DNA of 64,000 nt, from the NCBI GenBank assembly GCA_004145795.1, contig SEIO01000004.1:62001-126000 (forward strand), written 5' to 3'. Positions 45,437-54,072 of this stretch are shown piece after piece; the first letter of the stretch is position 1; every line of letters begins with the position of its first letter. The notes beneath the pieces are model-generated. The model was not told the origin of the DNA, did no database searches, and saw nothing but the letters and a program-made list of their open reading frames with translations. Both the position numbers and the translations under genes were made by a program. This stretch comes from Lentibacillus lipolyticus (GTDB taxonomy: Bacteria > Bacillota > Bacilli > Bacillales > Amphibacillaceae).

Positions 45437-46549
45437 GTGTTTCGGAAATTGTTTAATGCCAAATATGCACCGGACTATACGCTTCTATTTGTCATTCTGG
45501 CACTTGTTGCGATAGGATCTGTTATGGTTTACAGCTCGTCCTACGTGTGGGCGGAATATAAGTATGCGGATCCGTACTTCTTTCTGAAACGGCAGCTGCT
45601 TTTCAGCGGGGTAGGTATTGCCTCCATGATTTTTTTTATGGTTATCCCATACACGACGTGGAAGAAATACAGTAATGGTATACTGCTGGCTTGTTTTCTG
45701 ATACTAATTCTTGTATTAATACCGGGGATTGGCATGGAGCGCGGCGGTGCTCAAAGCTGGATTGGTATCGGTGCATTCAGCATTCAGCCATCAGAATTTA
45801 TGAAGCTTGGCTTGATTATCTTCCTGTCCGTTTATTTGGCGGTTCAGCAAAAGTATATAACATCGTTTAAGAAAGGTTTTTTCCCGTCTCTGCTACTGGT
45901 GTTTACGGCATTTGGTCTGATTATGCTGCAGCCGGATCTTGGAACAGGGGTAGTGCTTGTTGCTACATGCATGGTAATGATTTATGCGGCTGGGGCAAGG
46001 CTGCTGCATTTTGCAGGGCTTATAGCAATTGGTGTGATTGGATTTGCGGGATTGGTTCTTTCTGCGCCGTACCGCATCAGCCGAATTACTGCATTTTTGA
46101 ATCCTTGGGAAGACCCGACCGGTGACGGGTTTCAGATTATTCAATCACTGTACGCGATTGGTCCGGGCGGGCTGATGGGTCTTGGTTTTGGGGAAAGCAT
46201 CCAAAAATACTTTTATCTTCCTGAACCACAGAATGATTTTATTTTTGCGATTATCGGAGAAGAATTTGGCTTTTTGGGCGGTACATTTGTTATAGGATTG
46301 TTTATGCTTTTATTTTGGCGAGGTGTTAAAGTTGCATTGCAAGCTCCGGATGCTTATGGAAGGTTTTTGGCTCTTGGTATTGTATCGATGCTGACCATTC
46401 AGGTGATGATGAATATCAGTGTTGTCATTGGCCTGATTCCTGTGACAGGTATAACATTGCCCTTTTTAAGTTATGGTGGTTCATCTCTTACCCTTACACT
46501 ATGTTCTGCTGGAATTCTATTGAATGTTAGCAGGTATGCGAAGTTATAA
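45437..46549 (+). CDS. spoVE: Stage V sporulation protein E, SEDS glycosyltransferase
   Basis: A 370-residue FtsW/RodA/SpoVE family protein with about ten membrane helices, the lipid II polymerase thought to partner SpoVD in cortex synthesis. Conserved AFSIQPSEFMKLG, LQPDLGTGVVL and GITLPFLSYGGSS are present. The start is taken as GTG at 45437, 6-7 bases after GGGGTG. The assignment as SpoVE rather than FtsW rests on its place after murD and on the separate ftsW at 4.5 kb. Confidence 0.9.
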   Translation: MFRKLFNAKYAPDYTLLFVILALVAIGSVMVYSSSYVWAEYKYADPYFFLKRQLLFSGVGIASMIFFMVIPYTTWKKYSNGILLACFLILILVLIPGIGMERGGAQSWIGIGAFSIQPSEFMKLGLIIFLSVYLAVQQKYITSFKKGFFPSLLLVFTAFGLIMLQPDLGTGVVLVATCMVMIYAAGARLLHFAGLIAIGVIGFAGLVLSAPYRISRITAFLNPWEDPTGDGFQIIQSLYAIGPGGLMGLGFGESIQKYFYLPEPQNDFIFAIIGEEFGFLGGTFVIGLFMLLFWRGVKVALQAPDAYGRFLALGIVSMLTIQVMMNISVVIGLIPVTGITLPFLSYGGSSLTLTLCSAGILLNVSRYAKL

Positions 46550-46569
46550 CACGATATAGAATTGTTGTC

Positions 46570-46589
46570 GTAAACTGGTACAAGTTTAC
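46570..46589. promoter_or_regulatory. Near-perfect 20-base palindrome after spoVE
   Basis: GTAAACTGGTACAAGTTTAC is symmetric at 18 of 20 positions. It lies 25 bases before a perfect TATAAT (46614-46619), as an operator might. No gene starts directly after it; a terminator comes first. Confidence 0.45.
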
Positions 46590-46631
46590 TACATATTACC
46601 TACTAATATATGATATAATAGAGGGAAATAG

Positions 46632-46659
46632 AAACGGCATGTTAAAATGCCGTTTTTAT
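46632..46659 (+). terminator. spoVE terminator
   Basis: Stem AAACGGCAT/ATGCCGTTT with a six-base loop, followed by TTATA. Confidence 0.85.
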
Positions 46660-46685
46660 ACTTTGGCAGATAAAAATGTATCAAA

Positions 46686-46821
46686 TTTTTGGCTGTATTA
46701 AGCTCTTTGTCAGCAATAGCCATCGACAGGACGTACTAGTTCCGGCGTTGGCACGAGCCGGCCAGCGCCTACCCCCTCGAGGTTGGTTTTCGGGGGTGAG
46801 CAAGGCGCTTGCGCTTTTCTT
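46686..46821 (+). repeat. Interspersed hairpin repeat, family F copy 2
   Basis: Matches the repeat at 15532-15665 block by block, with an extra roughly 18 bases (CGTTGGCACGAGCCGG region) before the hairpin core at 46764-46809. The core again has AGCGCC/GGCGCT and ACCCCC/GGGGGT stems. It occupies the site where murG and murB lie in B. subtilis. Confidence 0.75.
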
Positions 46822-46857
46822 GACAGACTTTATTAATTCAAAAAGGGAAGAAATAGG

Positions 46858-47655
46858 ATGGGGAAAAAGAATGTTGTTTCCATTGAAGATCGCATACCAA
46901 CGCTAAAACAGGAACGCAAAAAGAAGGCAAATCGCCGTCTTGTATTTTATCTTTCTATTTTTTTCTTTTTAATTACGATTATCGTCTACCTTCAATCGCC
47001 ATTGAGTGATGTCCGTGCAATTCACATTAATGGCAATTCATTTGTGAATGATGATCAAATCATGCAAGCGCTTGATATCGCTGAGGGGACAAACATCTGG
47101 ACGGTCAATAAGCAAAAGATACGTGAGGCAGCTGCTTCTATCCCGGCCGTCCGTCAGGCAGAGGTGCAACGGAAACTTCCGTGGACAATCGAACTCAGTA
47201 TAACGGAGGTAGATCATGTAGGCTATGTGATTCGTGATGATGATGTCTATCCTGTCCTTGCAAACGGGAAAGCTTTGTCAGAGCGTCCGCAGTCTTCTGT
47301 GGATGGGAATGCGCCGCTCCTTGCCGGTTTCTCGGAGGAAGTCTATCTGCAGAAAATGGTGAAGGAACTTAGTGATTTATCGGAAAGCATTCGCAATCTG
47401 ATTTCAGAAATACATTGGAAGCCTGATGACGGGAACAAATATAAAATTTTGCTGTATATGAGTGATGGTAATGTGGTGGACGGAACAATCCGTCATTTTG
47501 CAGATAAAATGAGTGTCTATCCATCCATTGTTTCCCAACTGGGATCAGACAAGAACGGGATTATACATATTGGTGTCGGCGCCTACTTTGAAGAATTTGA
47601 TAGCGGTATGGAAAATGAAGGCAAAATAGGCGAATCAGCAAATGAAAGTCAGTAG
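46858..47655 (+). CDS. divIB: Cell division protein DivIB (FtsQ)
   Basis: A 265-residue bitopic protein: basic cytoplasmic tail, a membrane helix (about residues 28-48), an extracellular POTRA domain (about 50-120, SPLSDVRAIHINGNSFV) and a beta domain. It forms the FtsL-DivIC-DivIB subcomplex. AAAGGGAAG and TAGG precede the ATG. A sigma-H-type promoter lies just beyond its stop. Confidence 0.92.
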   Translation: MGKKNVVSIEDRIPTLKQERKKKANRRLVFYLSIFFFLITIIVYLQSPLSDVRAIHINGNSFVNDDQIMQALDIAEGTNIWTVNKQKIREAAASIPAVRQAEVQRKLPWTIELSITEVDHVGYVIRDDDVYPVLANGKALSERPQSSVDGNAPLLAGFSEEVYLQKMVKELSDLSESIRNLISEIHWKPDDGNKYKILLYMSDGNVVDGTIRHFADKMSVYPSIVSQLGSDKNGIIHIGVGAYFEEFDSGMENEGKIGESANESQ

Positions 47656-47681
47656 AAAACAAAAATAAAATGAAGAAATAA

Positions 47682-47709
47682 AAAGGATTTGGCTGTTTTT
47701 ATGTCGAAT
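47682..47709 (+). promoter_or_regulatory. Sigma-H promoter of ftsAZ
   Basis: AAAGGATTT at 47682-47690, a 12-base spacer and GTCGAAT at 47703-47709 match the sigma-H consensus (RnAGGAwWW, RnnGAAT) at every defined position. B. subtilis ftsAZ also has a sigma-H promoter, used to raise FtsZ at the onset of sporulation. Confidence 0.75.
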
Positions 47710-47848
47710 TAATGAATATATATTTTCTTTTTTTGATTATTCCTTTAAAATAATAGATTATAGGCAATAAATAGAATGAAATAAAAACATCTGGTTGTAG
47801 CTGGAACGAACAGGAATCAGATGCTTCTCGATCAGGAGGTGCCTTTCT

Positions 47849-49129
47849 TTGAATAACAGCGAAATACTAGTCAGTCTTGATATAGGTACAACAAAAATTA
47901 AAGTTATTATTGGAGAAGTTTTAAACGATACTCTGAATATTATCGGAGTAGGCACGGCCCATTCAAATGGTATGAAGAAAGGTGCGATTGTGGATATCGA
48001 TCAGACAGTCCATTCTATCCGGAATGCGGTGGAACAGGCGGAGCGGATGGTGGGCATGCAGATTGACAGTGTGGTTGTAGGGATTGATGGGAAACATATT
48101 CAACTGCAGCCTTGTCACGGGGTTGTGGCTGTGCAGAGTGAGAATCGAGAAATTGGAAATGAAGATATTAAACGTGTCATTGATGGTGCACAGGTGATTT
48201 CTATTCCACCGGAGCGTGAAATCATTGATGTGATTCCAAAACAATTCATTGTTGATGGACTGGATGAAATAACGGATCCGCGCGGGATGATTGGCGTACG
48301 GCTGGAAATGGAAGGGACGATTATTACCTGCTCCAAAACTGTCTTACATAACATCTTAAAATGTGTGGAACGCGCAAATCTCCATATTTCCGATATTTGT
48401 CTGCAGCCTCTCGCGGCAGGAACAATCGCTTTGTCAAAGGATGAAAAAAATCTCGGTGTGACATTAATTGACGTGGGCGGTGGTTCCACGACTGTTTCTG
48501 TTTTTCAAAATGAACATTTGGTTAGTACAAGTGTTGTCCCGCTCGGCGGCGACAATATCACAAAAGATTTGTCCATCGGTCTGCGCACGTCAACGGAGGA
48601 AGCGGAGGATATCAAACTGAATTATGGCCACGCTTTTTATGATGATGCGCAGGAAGATGAAACCTTCGAGGTGTCTATCATAGGCAGCAATCATTCAGAA
48701 GTGTATAACCAGTTGCAAATTGCTGATATGATAGAGGCGAGGCTTGAAGAAATTTATGCGTATGCCGAGCGGGAGATTCGCCGCATGGGTTTCCAGCAAT
48801 TACCAGGTGGTTATGTCCTGACAGGTGGTACAATGAAAATGCCGGGTGTTCTTGAACTGGCACAGGACTTGTTTCAGTCCAATGTCCGCATCGCCATTCC
48901 TGACTACATAGGTGTGCGTGAACCGCAATTTGCTGCAGGTGTTGGCATCTTGCAATTTGCCTACCGTAATGCGAAAATACAAGGAAAAGAATTGTTACCT
49001 TCTGTGGCGGGAGATCATGACGAAGCAAAGCCAAAACGGACGAAAAAAACGGCAGATACGGAACAACCCACTAAAACAAAGAAGAAGGAATCCGGATTGG
49101 CAAACCTATTCAAATACTTTTTTGATTAA
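47849..49129 (+). CDS. ftsA: Cell division protein FtsA
   Basis: A 426-residue actin-family ATPase that tethers FtsZ filaments to the membrane. The phosphate-binding SLDIGTTKIKV (about residues 9-19), the LIDVGGGST loop (about 208-216) and VLTGGTMKMPG are visible. The C-terminal SGLANLFKYFFD is the amphipathic membrane-targeting helix. The start is a TTG at 47849 with AGGAGGTG about 8 bases upstream. Confidence 0.95.
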   Translation: MNNSEILVSLDIGTTKIKVIIGEVLNDTLNIIGVGTAHSNGMKKGAIVDIDQTVHSIRNAVEQAERMVGMQIDSVVVGIDGKHIQLQPCHGVVAVQSENREIGNEDIKRVIDGAQVISIPPEREIIDVIPKQFIVDGLDEITDPRGMIGVRLEMEGTIITCSKTVLHNILKCVERANLHISDICLQPLAAGTIALSKDEKNLGVTLIDVGGGSTTVSVFQNEHLVSTSVVPLGGDNITKDLSIGLRTSTEEAEDIKLNYGHAFYDDAQEDETFEVSIIGSNHSEVYNQLQIADMIEARLEEIYAYAEREIRRMGFQQLPGGYVLTGGTMKMPGVLELAQDLFQSNVRIAIPDYIGVREPQFAAGVGILQFAYRNAKIQGKELLPSVAGDHDEAKPKRTKKTADTEQPTKTKKKESGLANLFKYFFD

Positions 49130-49240
49130 ACAGATTCTCGTAAAGTAGTTTCCTCGGCCAATAAATTGCATATTTGACTGGTTAATAGGGACTAAGAATT
49201 CGAATGCGTTGTAATTCAGCATATTAGGAGGAACGGATGT

Positions 49241-50410
49241 ATGTTAGAGTTTGATACGAACATGGACCAGCTGGCAACGATAAAAGTAATTGGTGTTGGC
49301 GGCGGCGGAAGCAACGCTGTCAACCGGATGATTGAACATGGTGTGGAAGGTGTTGAGTTTATTGCCGTTAATACAGACTCACAGGCACTTAATCTATCAA
49401 AAGCGGAAACGAAGCTGCAAATTGGCGGCAAACTGACGCGCGGACTTGGTGCAGGTGCCAATCCGGAAGTTGGCAGAAAAGCTGCTGAAGAAAACAAAGA
49501 ACAGCTTGAAGAGGCACTGCAGGGTGCCGACATGATTTTTGTCACAGCCGGAATGGGCGGAGGTACTGGAACCGGCGCTGCTCCAGTAATCGCCCAGACA
49601 GCGAAGGAACTAGGTGCACTGACTGTAGGTGTTGTGACCCGTCCATTTACTTTTGAAGGCAAGCGGAGATCGACGCAGGCAGGAACTGGCATTGATGCAT
49701 TGAAAACAAATGTTGATACGCTTATTGTCATTCCGAATGATAGGCTTCTTGAAATTGTTGATAAAAACACACCAATGCTGGAAGCGTTCCGTGAGGCGGA
49801 CAATGTGTTGCGTCAAGGTGTACAAGGCATTTCTGATTTGATTGCTAAGCCCGGTCTTATTAATGTCGATTTTGCTGACGTCAAGACAATTATGTTTGAT
49901 AAAGGGTCTGCGCTGATGGGAATCGGGATTGCCACCGGTGAAAGTCGCGCTTCAGAAGCAGCAAAGAAAGCTATTTCTTCTCCGCTACTGGAGACGTCTA
50001 TCGATGGTGCCCATGGCGTCCTGATGAATATCACTGGAGGCACCAACTTAAGTCTATACGAAGTTCAGGAAGCAGCAGACTTGGTTACTTCCGCTGCAGA
50101 CAATGAAGTGAATGTCATTTTCGGTTCCGTTATCAATGAAAACTTGAAAGATGAAATCATTGTTACAGTGATTGCCACTGGCTTTGATGAGAATCAGCAG
50201 GAAGAAAGTCAGCCTCGGCAGCGTCCGGCTCTCAACCACAACCAGCATGCTGCAACAAGAACGTCGGAAGAACCGGCACGTGAACAGACGCAAAGTCAGT
50301 CAAAACGTCCTAGTCCAAGCCCAAGCCCAAGCCCGAGTCCGAGTTCAAATTCACAGGAGGATGAACTGGATATCCCTACATTCTTGCGGAATCGCAATCG
50401 TAATCGGTAA
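49241..50410 (+). CDS. ftsZ: Cell division protein FtsZ
   Basis: A 389-residue tubulin-like GTPase that forms the Z ring. The G-box GGGTGTG is at residues 106-112, the globular core ends near residue 315, and the conserved C-terminal peptide [16 protein letters not shown] binds FtsA, SepF and other partners. The linker (about 318-372) is Gln/Arg-rich and ends in a Pro-Ser dipeptide run encoded by a CCAAGC-type tandem repeat. AGGAGGAACGG precedes the ATG. Confidence 0.97.
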   Translation: MLEFDTNMDQLATIKVIGVGGGGSNAVNRMIEHGVEGVEFIAVNTDSQALNLSKAETKLQIGGKLTRGLGAGANPEVGRKAAEENKEQLEEALQGADMIFVTAGMGGGTGTGAAPVIAQTAKELGALTVGVVTRPFTFEGKRRSTQAGTGIDALKTNVDTLIVIPNDRLLEIVDKNTPMLEAFREADNVLRQGVQGISDLIAKPGLINVDFADVKTIMFDKGSALMGIGIATGESRASEAAKKAISSPLLETSIDGAHGVLMNITGGTNLSLYEVQEAADLVTSAADNEVNVIFGSVINENLKDEIIVTVIATGFDENQQEESQPRQRPALNHNQHAATRTSEEPAREQTQSQSKRPSPSPSPSPSPSSNSQEDELDIPTFLRNRNRNR

Positions 50411-50452
50411 AAGCTGCCTGGGATGGATACATGACACAATGATAGATGCATA

Positions 50453-50496
50453 AAAACACCACCGACTGTCGTTACTACACAGTTGGCGGTGTTTTT
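50453..50496 (+). terminator. ftsZ terminator
   Basis: Stem AAAACACC..CCGACTGT/ACAGTTGG..GGTGTTTT with one bulge, followed by T residues. Confidence 0.88.
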
Positions 50497-50542
50497 CTAT
50501 TATGGGTGATTATATAATCGAAAAACGAAGGCCTAATAATTT

Positions 50543-50618
50543 CTCCGACAAAGTCCCTGATAAGCAGATAAAATTAGCCCCGACCTACCTACACAATCTG
50601 ACAGACTTTGCTGTCCAA
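50543..50618 (+). promoter_or_regulatory. Possible Spo0A boxes upstream of spoIIGA
   Basis: TCCGACA (50544-50550) and TGTCCAA (50612-50618) each differ at one position from the Spo0A box (TTCGACA/TGTCGAA). spoIIG is activated by phosphorylated Spo0A in B. subtilis. A clear sigma-A core promoter was not found, so this is tentative. The interval 50497-50762 otherwise holds nothing I can assign. Confidence 0.3.
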
Positions 50619-50762
50619 TCCAACTATACTTGCCTTATAAAGGATGTTAGTTTTAGAAAACTTGACTTATCGCCAGCCTTTAATGGCGGAAGTCTTTTAT
50701 TGCACTTGTATGAAGGATGTAGTTTTTATACTTTTTTATCTGCCTAGGAAAGGAAGAAACAT

Positions 50763-51683
50763 GTGACCATTTATCTTGATGCTGTCTGGATGTTGAATTT
50801 CCTGTTGGATATGATGTTGCTCATGCTTACACAGGCGTTAGCAAAAGACAGCACAGGGAAGCTTAGAATTACTTTTGGTGCATTCATTGCTTCGTTATTG
50901 GTCCCGCTGTCCATTTATTATCCGGATTCATTCTTCACCAGTATGATAGGCAAACTTATTTATTCTGTTGTCATTATTCTCTGCAGTTTCCAATTTTATT
51001 CCGTCTATCGGATGGTCAAACTGTTTTTTCTATTTTACTTTGTAACTTTTTCCATAGGAGGTGGATTGATCGCCATACACTTTCTTTTCCAAAATCCGGT
51101 CGGTCTATCTGCAAATGGAATTCTTACTTTTAACAGTGGTTACGGTGATCCGGTAAGCTGGCTGTTCATCGCAATAGGATTCCCGCTTGTCTGGTTGTTT
51201 ACAAAGAATCGTATGGACAAGCACGCAACAGAAAAGATTCGCTATGACCAGCTATGTCCGGTCCGGATTCGAATCAAAGATACAACCCATTCAACAACAG
51301 GTTATATTGATAGTGGAAACCAACTGACAGATCCATTGACAAAAAAACCGGTTATTATTTGTGACGAGCATTTTCTGAAACAATGGTTTACGGAAATTGA
51401 TTGGACGAAGCTAAAGACTGTGAACGATTCCCTTGATTTCGAAGAGCTCCCAGCTGGCTGGGAGAAAAGGTTTCAGATTGTTCCATATCAAGGGGTGGAA
51501 GGCAACCGAACATTCATGTTGGCATTAAAGCCGGATTGGATCAGCATCGATTATGATGATAGGGAGATTGTGACACATAAAGTATTGATCGGCATTCAGT
51601 TTGCAGAATTGACGAAAGATCAGTCCTATCATTGCCTGCTGCATCCGCAAATTATCAAAATGGCAGCAGCCACATCAGCCTGA
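50763..51683 (+). CDS. spoIIGA: Sigma-E processing peptidase SpoIIGA
   Basis: A 306-residue aspartic protease. The first half has five membrane helices; the second half is a cytoplasmic retropepsin-like domain with the catalytic aspartate in GYIDSGNQLTDP (about residues 179-190). It cleaves pro-sigma-E after a signal from the forespore. The start is a GTG at 50763 after AGGAAAGGAAG. It precedes its substrate gene, sigE. Confidence 0.93.
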   Translation: MTIYLDAVWMLNFLLDMMLLMLTQALAKDSTGKLRITFGAFIASLLVPLSIYYPDSFFTSMIGKLIYSVVIILCSFQFYSVYRMVKLFFLFYFVTFSIGGGLIAIHFLFQNPVGLSANGILTFNSGYGDPVSWLFIAIGFPLVWLFTKNRMDKHATEKIRYDQLCPVRIRIKDTTHSTTGYIDSGNQLTDPLTKKPVIICDEHFLKQWFTEIDWTKLKTVNDSLDFEELPAGWEKRFQIVPYQGVEGNRTFMLALKPDWISIDYDDREIVTHKVLIGIQFAELTKDQSYHCLLHPQIIKMAAATSA

Positions 51684-51760
51684 TAAGCGTACATGGGTGA
51701 TAAAAAGGAATGGCTTATACTGCCATTGATTGCACAAATACCGAAAAGGAGCGACTCAAT

Positions 51761-52480
51761 TTGACATTACTCAAACTTCGATTGCGTTTATGGTGGTATA
51801 AATTATTATTCAAGCTTGGACTCAAGACGGATGAGGTTTATTACATAGGCGGCAGTGAAGCACTTCCACCGCCACTCTCGAAAGAAGAGGAACAACGGCT
51901 GCTGGAACTTCTGCCCAAAGGTGATAAGTCAGCAAGAGCGATGCTTATCGAAAGAAACCTTCGTTTAGTTGTCTACATTGCACGTAAATTTGAGAATACT
52001 GGAATCAATATTGAAGACCTTATTAGTATTGGAACCATCGGACTGATTAAGGCCGTCAATACATTCAACCCGGAAAAGAAAATTAAACTGGCAACGTACG
52101 CATCAAGGTGTATTGAAAATGAAATACTAATGTACTTAAGGCGGAACAATAAATTAAAATCGGAAATTTCGTTTGACGAACCGCTGAACATTGACTGGGA
52201 CGGCAATGAACTGCTTCTGTCCGATGTGATGGGAACTGATGAAGATGTAACAACAAAAGATGTGGAAACAAAAGTTGATAAACATTTACTGAAAGATGCC
52301 TTGTCTCAGTTGAATCCACGGGAAAAACAAATCATGGAACTTCGCTTCGGGCTGCTTGGCCAGGAAGAAAAAACACAAAAAGATGTTGCCGATATGCTTG
52401 GTATATCACAGTCATATATATCCCGGCTTGAGAAAAAAATCATACGCCGGCTGCAAAAAGAATTTAATAAAATGGTGTGA
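51761..52480 (+). CDS. sigE: RNA polymerase sporulation sigma factor E
   Basis: A 239-residue sigma-70 family factor for early mother-cell transcription. The N-terminal roughly 27 residues ([18 protein letters not shown]) are the amphipathic pro-sequence cut by SpoIIGA. Region 2 ([34 protein letters not shown]) and region 4 ([20 protein letters not shown]) follow. The TTG at 51761 is preferred over an ATG 17 codons upstream because AAAAGGAG precedes it and it gives exactly the B. subtilis length. Confidence 0.94.
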   Translation: MTLLKLRLRLWWYKLLFKLGLKTDEVYYIGGSEALPPPLSKEEEQRLLELLPKGDKSARAMLIERNLRLVVYIARKFENTGINIEDLISIGTIGLIKAVNTFNPEKKIKLATYASRCIENEILMYLRRNNKLKSEISFDEPLNIDWDGNELLLSDVMGTDEDVTTKDVETKVDKHLLKDALSQLNPREKQIMELRFGLLGQEEKTQKDVADMLGISQSYISRLEKKIIRRLQKEFNKMV

Positions 52481-52545
52481 CCTGCTCTGGCGTGATTTCC
52501 AGACGTTTTCTGGGACGCTGTAGCCGATACCCGACTGCATAAAAA

Positions 52546-52595
52546 CCCTCCTGTGGGGAGATACTGTCCATGAACAGCATCTCCAACCAGGAGGG
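52546..52595 (+). promoter_or_regulatory. Hairpin sequestering the sigG Shine-Dalgarno
   Basis: CCCTCCTG at 52546-52553 is exactly complementary to CAGGAGGG at 52588-52595, the sigG ribosome binding site. Nested inside are GGAGAT/ATCTCC and CTGT/ACAG, making one long hairpin ending 6 bases before the ATG. In B. subtilis a leader hairpin is reported to lower translation of sigG from read-through transcripts; the same function is inferred here. Confidence 0.8.
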
Positions 52596-52601
52596 TAGAT
52601 T

Positions 52602-53381
52602 ATGACAAAACATAAAGTAGAGATATGCGGCGTTGATACGTCAACATTACCCGTTTTAAAAAACGATGAAATGCGTGAACTATTCAAAAAAATGCAGGAA
52701 GGTGACCTTGAAGCACGTGAACAATTAGTGAATGGAAATTTACGTTTAGTGCTGAGTGTCATCCAGCGGTTTAATAACCGTGGTGAATATGGCGATGATT
52801 TATTTCAAGTCGGTTGTATAGGACTTATGAAATCAATCGATAATTTTGATTTAGGACATAATGTACGGTTTTCCACGTATGCTGTTCCAATGATTATCGG
52901 AGAGATAAGACGCTATCTTCGTGATAACAATCCGATCAGAGTGTCACGGTCATTGCGTGATACTGCCTATAAAGCACTTCAAGTCCGTGAAAAATTGATT
53001 AGCAAGACATCAAAGGAACCAACTGCTATGGAAATTGCTGAAGAGATGGGAGTCCCGCATTCAGACATTGTTTTTGCACTTGATGCCATACAAGACCCGG
53101 TTTCTCTATTTGAGCCAATTTACAATGATGGCGGTGATCCTATTTATGTGTTGGATCAATTGAGCGATGACAAGGACAAGGATTACCTGTGGGTAGATAA
53201 GCTGTCACTAAAAGAAGGAATGCACCGGCTGGAAGAGCGGGAAAAATCAATATTAAACAAGCGATTTTTTCAGGGAAAAACTCAGATGGAAGTGGCGGAC
53301 GAAATTGGTATATCCCAGGCGCAAGTTTCCCGCCTTGAAAAAGGAGCAATTGACCAGATGAACAAGGAAATGTTTGAGTGA
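52602..53381 (+). CDS. sigG: RNA polymerase sporulation sigma factor G
   Basis: A 259-residue sigma factor for late forespore transcription. The N-terminus (VEICGVDTSTLPVLKN) is the conserved sigma-G segment bound by anti-sigma factors. Region 2 (GNLRLVLSVIQRF, FQVGCIGLMKSIDNFD), region 3 and the region 4 helix-turn-helix (EVADEIGISQAQVSRLEKGA) are complete. Its ribosome binding site is buried in the upstream hairpin. Confidence 0.96.
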   Translation: MTKHKVEICGVDTSTLPVLKNDEMRELFKKMQEGDLEAREQLVNGNLRLVLSVIQRFNNRGEYGDDLFQVGCIGLMKSIDNFDLGHNVRFSTYAVPMIIGEIRRYLRDNNPIRVSRSLRDTAYKALQVREKLISKTSKEPTAMEIAEEMGVPHSDIVFALDAIQDPVSLFEPIYNDGGDPIYVLDQLSDDKDKDYLWVDKLSLKEGMHRLEEREKSILNKRFFQGKTQMEVADEIGISQAQVSRLEKGAIDQMNKEMFE

Positions 53382-53431
53382 GGCTTTTACTTTTTCCGCA
53401 CTAATCAGCAACAATAACATACCAAGTAAGT

Positions 53432-53463
53432 ATCGGCACCAACAAGAGGGTGCCGATTTTTTG
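53432..53463 (+). terminator. sigG terminator
   Basis: Stem ATCGGCACC/GGTGCCGAT followed by TTTTTT. Confidence 0.9.
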
Positions 53464-53508
53464 TGGTCACACAAAAGATATATAATGCGTCGTAAGTGCT
53501 ATGACACC

Positions 53509-53623
53509 GCTACGGAAATACACTACGCTTTCCGCGGGGGAGTGGTGAGCCTCCTCGAACTCTGTTCTGCGGGGTCTCACCGATCTCCCATTTCCCGCAG
53601 GAGTCTTCGTGTATTTCCTCCGC
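53509..53623 (-). repeat. Structured arm C of MITE-like copy 2
   Basis: Minus-orientation copy of the framework. The outer variable stem GAAATACAC (53515-53523) pairs with GTGTATTTC (53609-53617). The inner stem GAAC (53557-53560) pairs with GTTC (53564-53567). Both stems differ in sequence from those of arm A at the same framework positions. Confidence 0.7.
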
Positions 53624-53681
53624 TACCTTTACACTACTTCATTTTCTATCAGTATTATTGCTAATACGATGGTCGATTGGA

Positions 53682-53790
53682 GCGGAGGGCAGTCGACTCC
53701 TGCGGGAACAGCACGTGTCCGAAGACCCCGCAGCGGCGGTTTTCCGCGAGGAGGCTGAGGCCGTGCCCGCGGAAAGCGACTGCCCAGAGC
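53682..53790 (+). repeat. Structured arm D of MITE-like copy 2
   Basis: Plus-orientation copy. The outer variable stem GGCAGTC (53688-53694) pairs perfectly with GACTGCC (53778-53784). The framework between (GACTCCTGCGGGAACAGC, GACCCCGCAG, AGGAGGCTGAGG, CCCGCGGAAAGC) is nearly identical to arm B. Confidence 0.7.
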
Positions 53791-53980
53791 GGAATTCAAC
53801 TCCACTCTGTTATATTGTGGTAGACCAGTCTTCCATTTAAGTTACGTCGCATTATATATCAAATATGATGTTAAAACAACGAATCATTAATCCGAAAAGT
53901 CAATTAGCGTAGTATATGTCCAGCTGTCTTCATTCTATCTAATCTTATCTTATGTGTTCATTTCGGGCTGCGACTGATTA

Positions 53981-54015
53981 AGCTTAATTTTTGGTGCGAA
54001 AGTTGAGTTATGTTG
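53981..54015. repeat. Solo end of the 39.8-kb element family
   Basis: GCTTAATTTTTGGTGCGAAAGTTGAGTTA closely matches the right end of the element at 39785-39940. No facing left end was found nearby, so this looks like a remnant. Confidence 0.5.
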
Positions 54016-54072
54016 CAATAATAATTTCTGTCCGTGCATGCATATGATGGTTATGAAGGCAGGTGAGAGTGT

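Larger units (their letters stand above)
53479..53858. mobile_element. MITE-like element, copy 2 (380 bp, no ORF)
   Basis: The ends TATATAATGCGTCGTAA and TTACGTCGCATTATATA are inverted repeats matching at 16 of 17 positions, and the GA/TC just outside also matches. The same ends bound 22309-22737. Inside are two structured arms in opposite orientation (C and D) and no supported ORF. It fills most of the sigG-ylmC gap; 53859-53980 shows nothing recognisable. Confidence 0.68.

Noticed and set aside
46676-46906. 76-codon plus-strand frame after spoVE
   Set aside because: It lies in the family F repeat and runs into divIB in the wrong frame.
50502-50747. 81-codon frame between ftsZ and spoIIGA
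   Set aside because: No ribosome binding site, no recognisable domain, and it fills the likely spoIIG control region.
53374-53840. Two plus-strand frames between sigG and ylmC
   Set aside because: Both are composed of the sigG terminator and MITE-like repeat sequence; not conserved between the two element copies.
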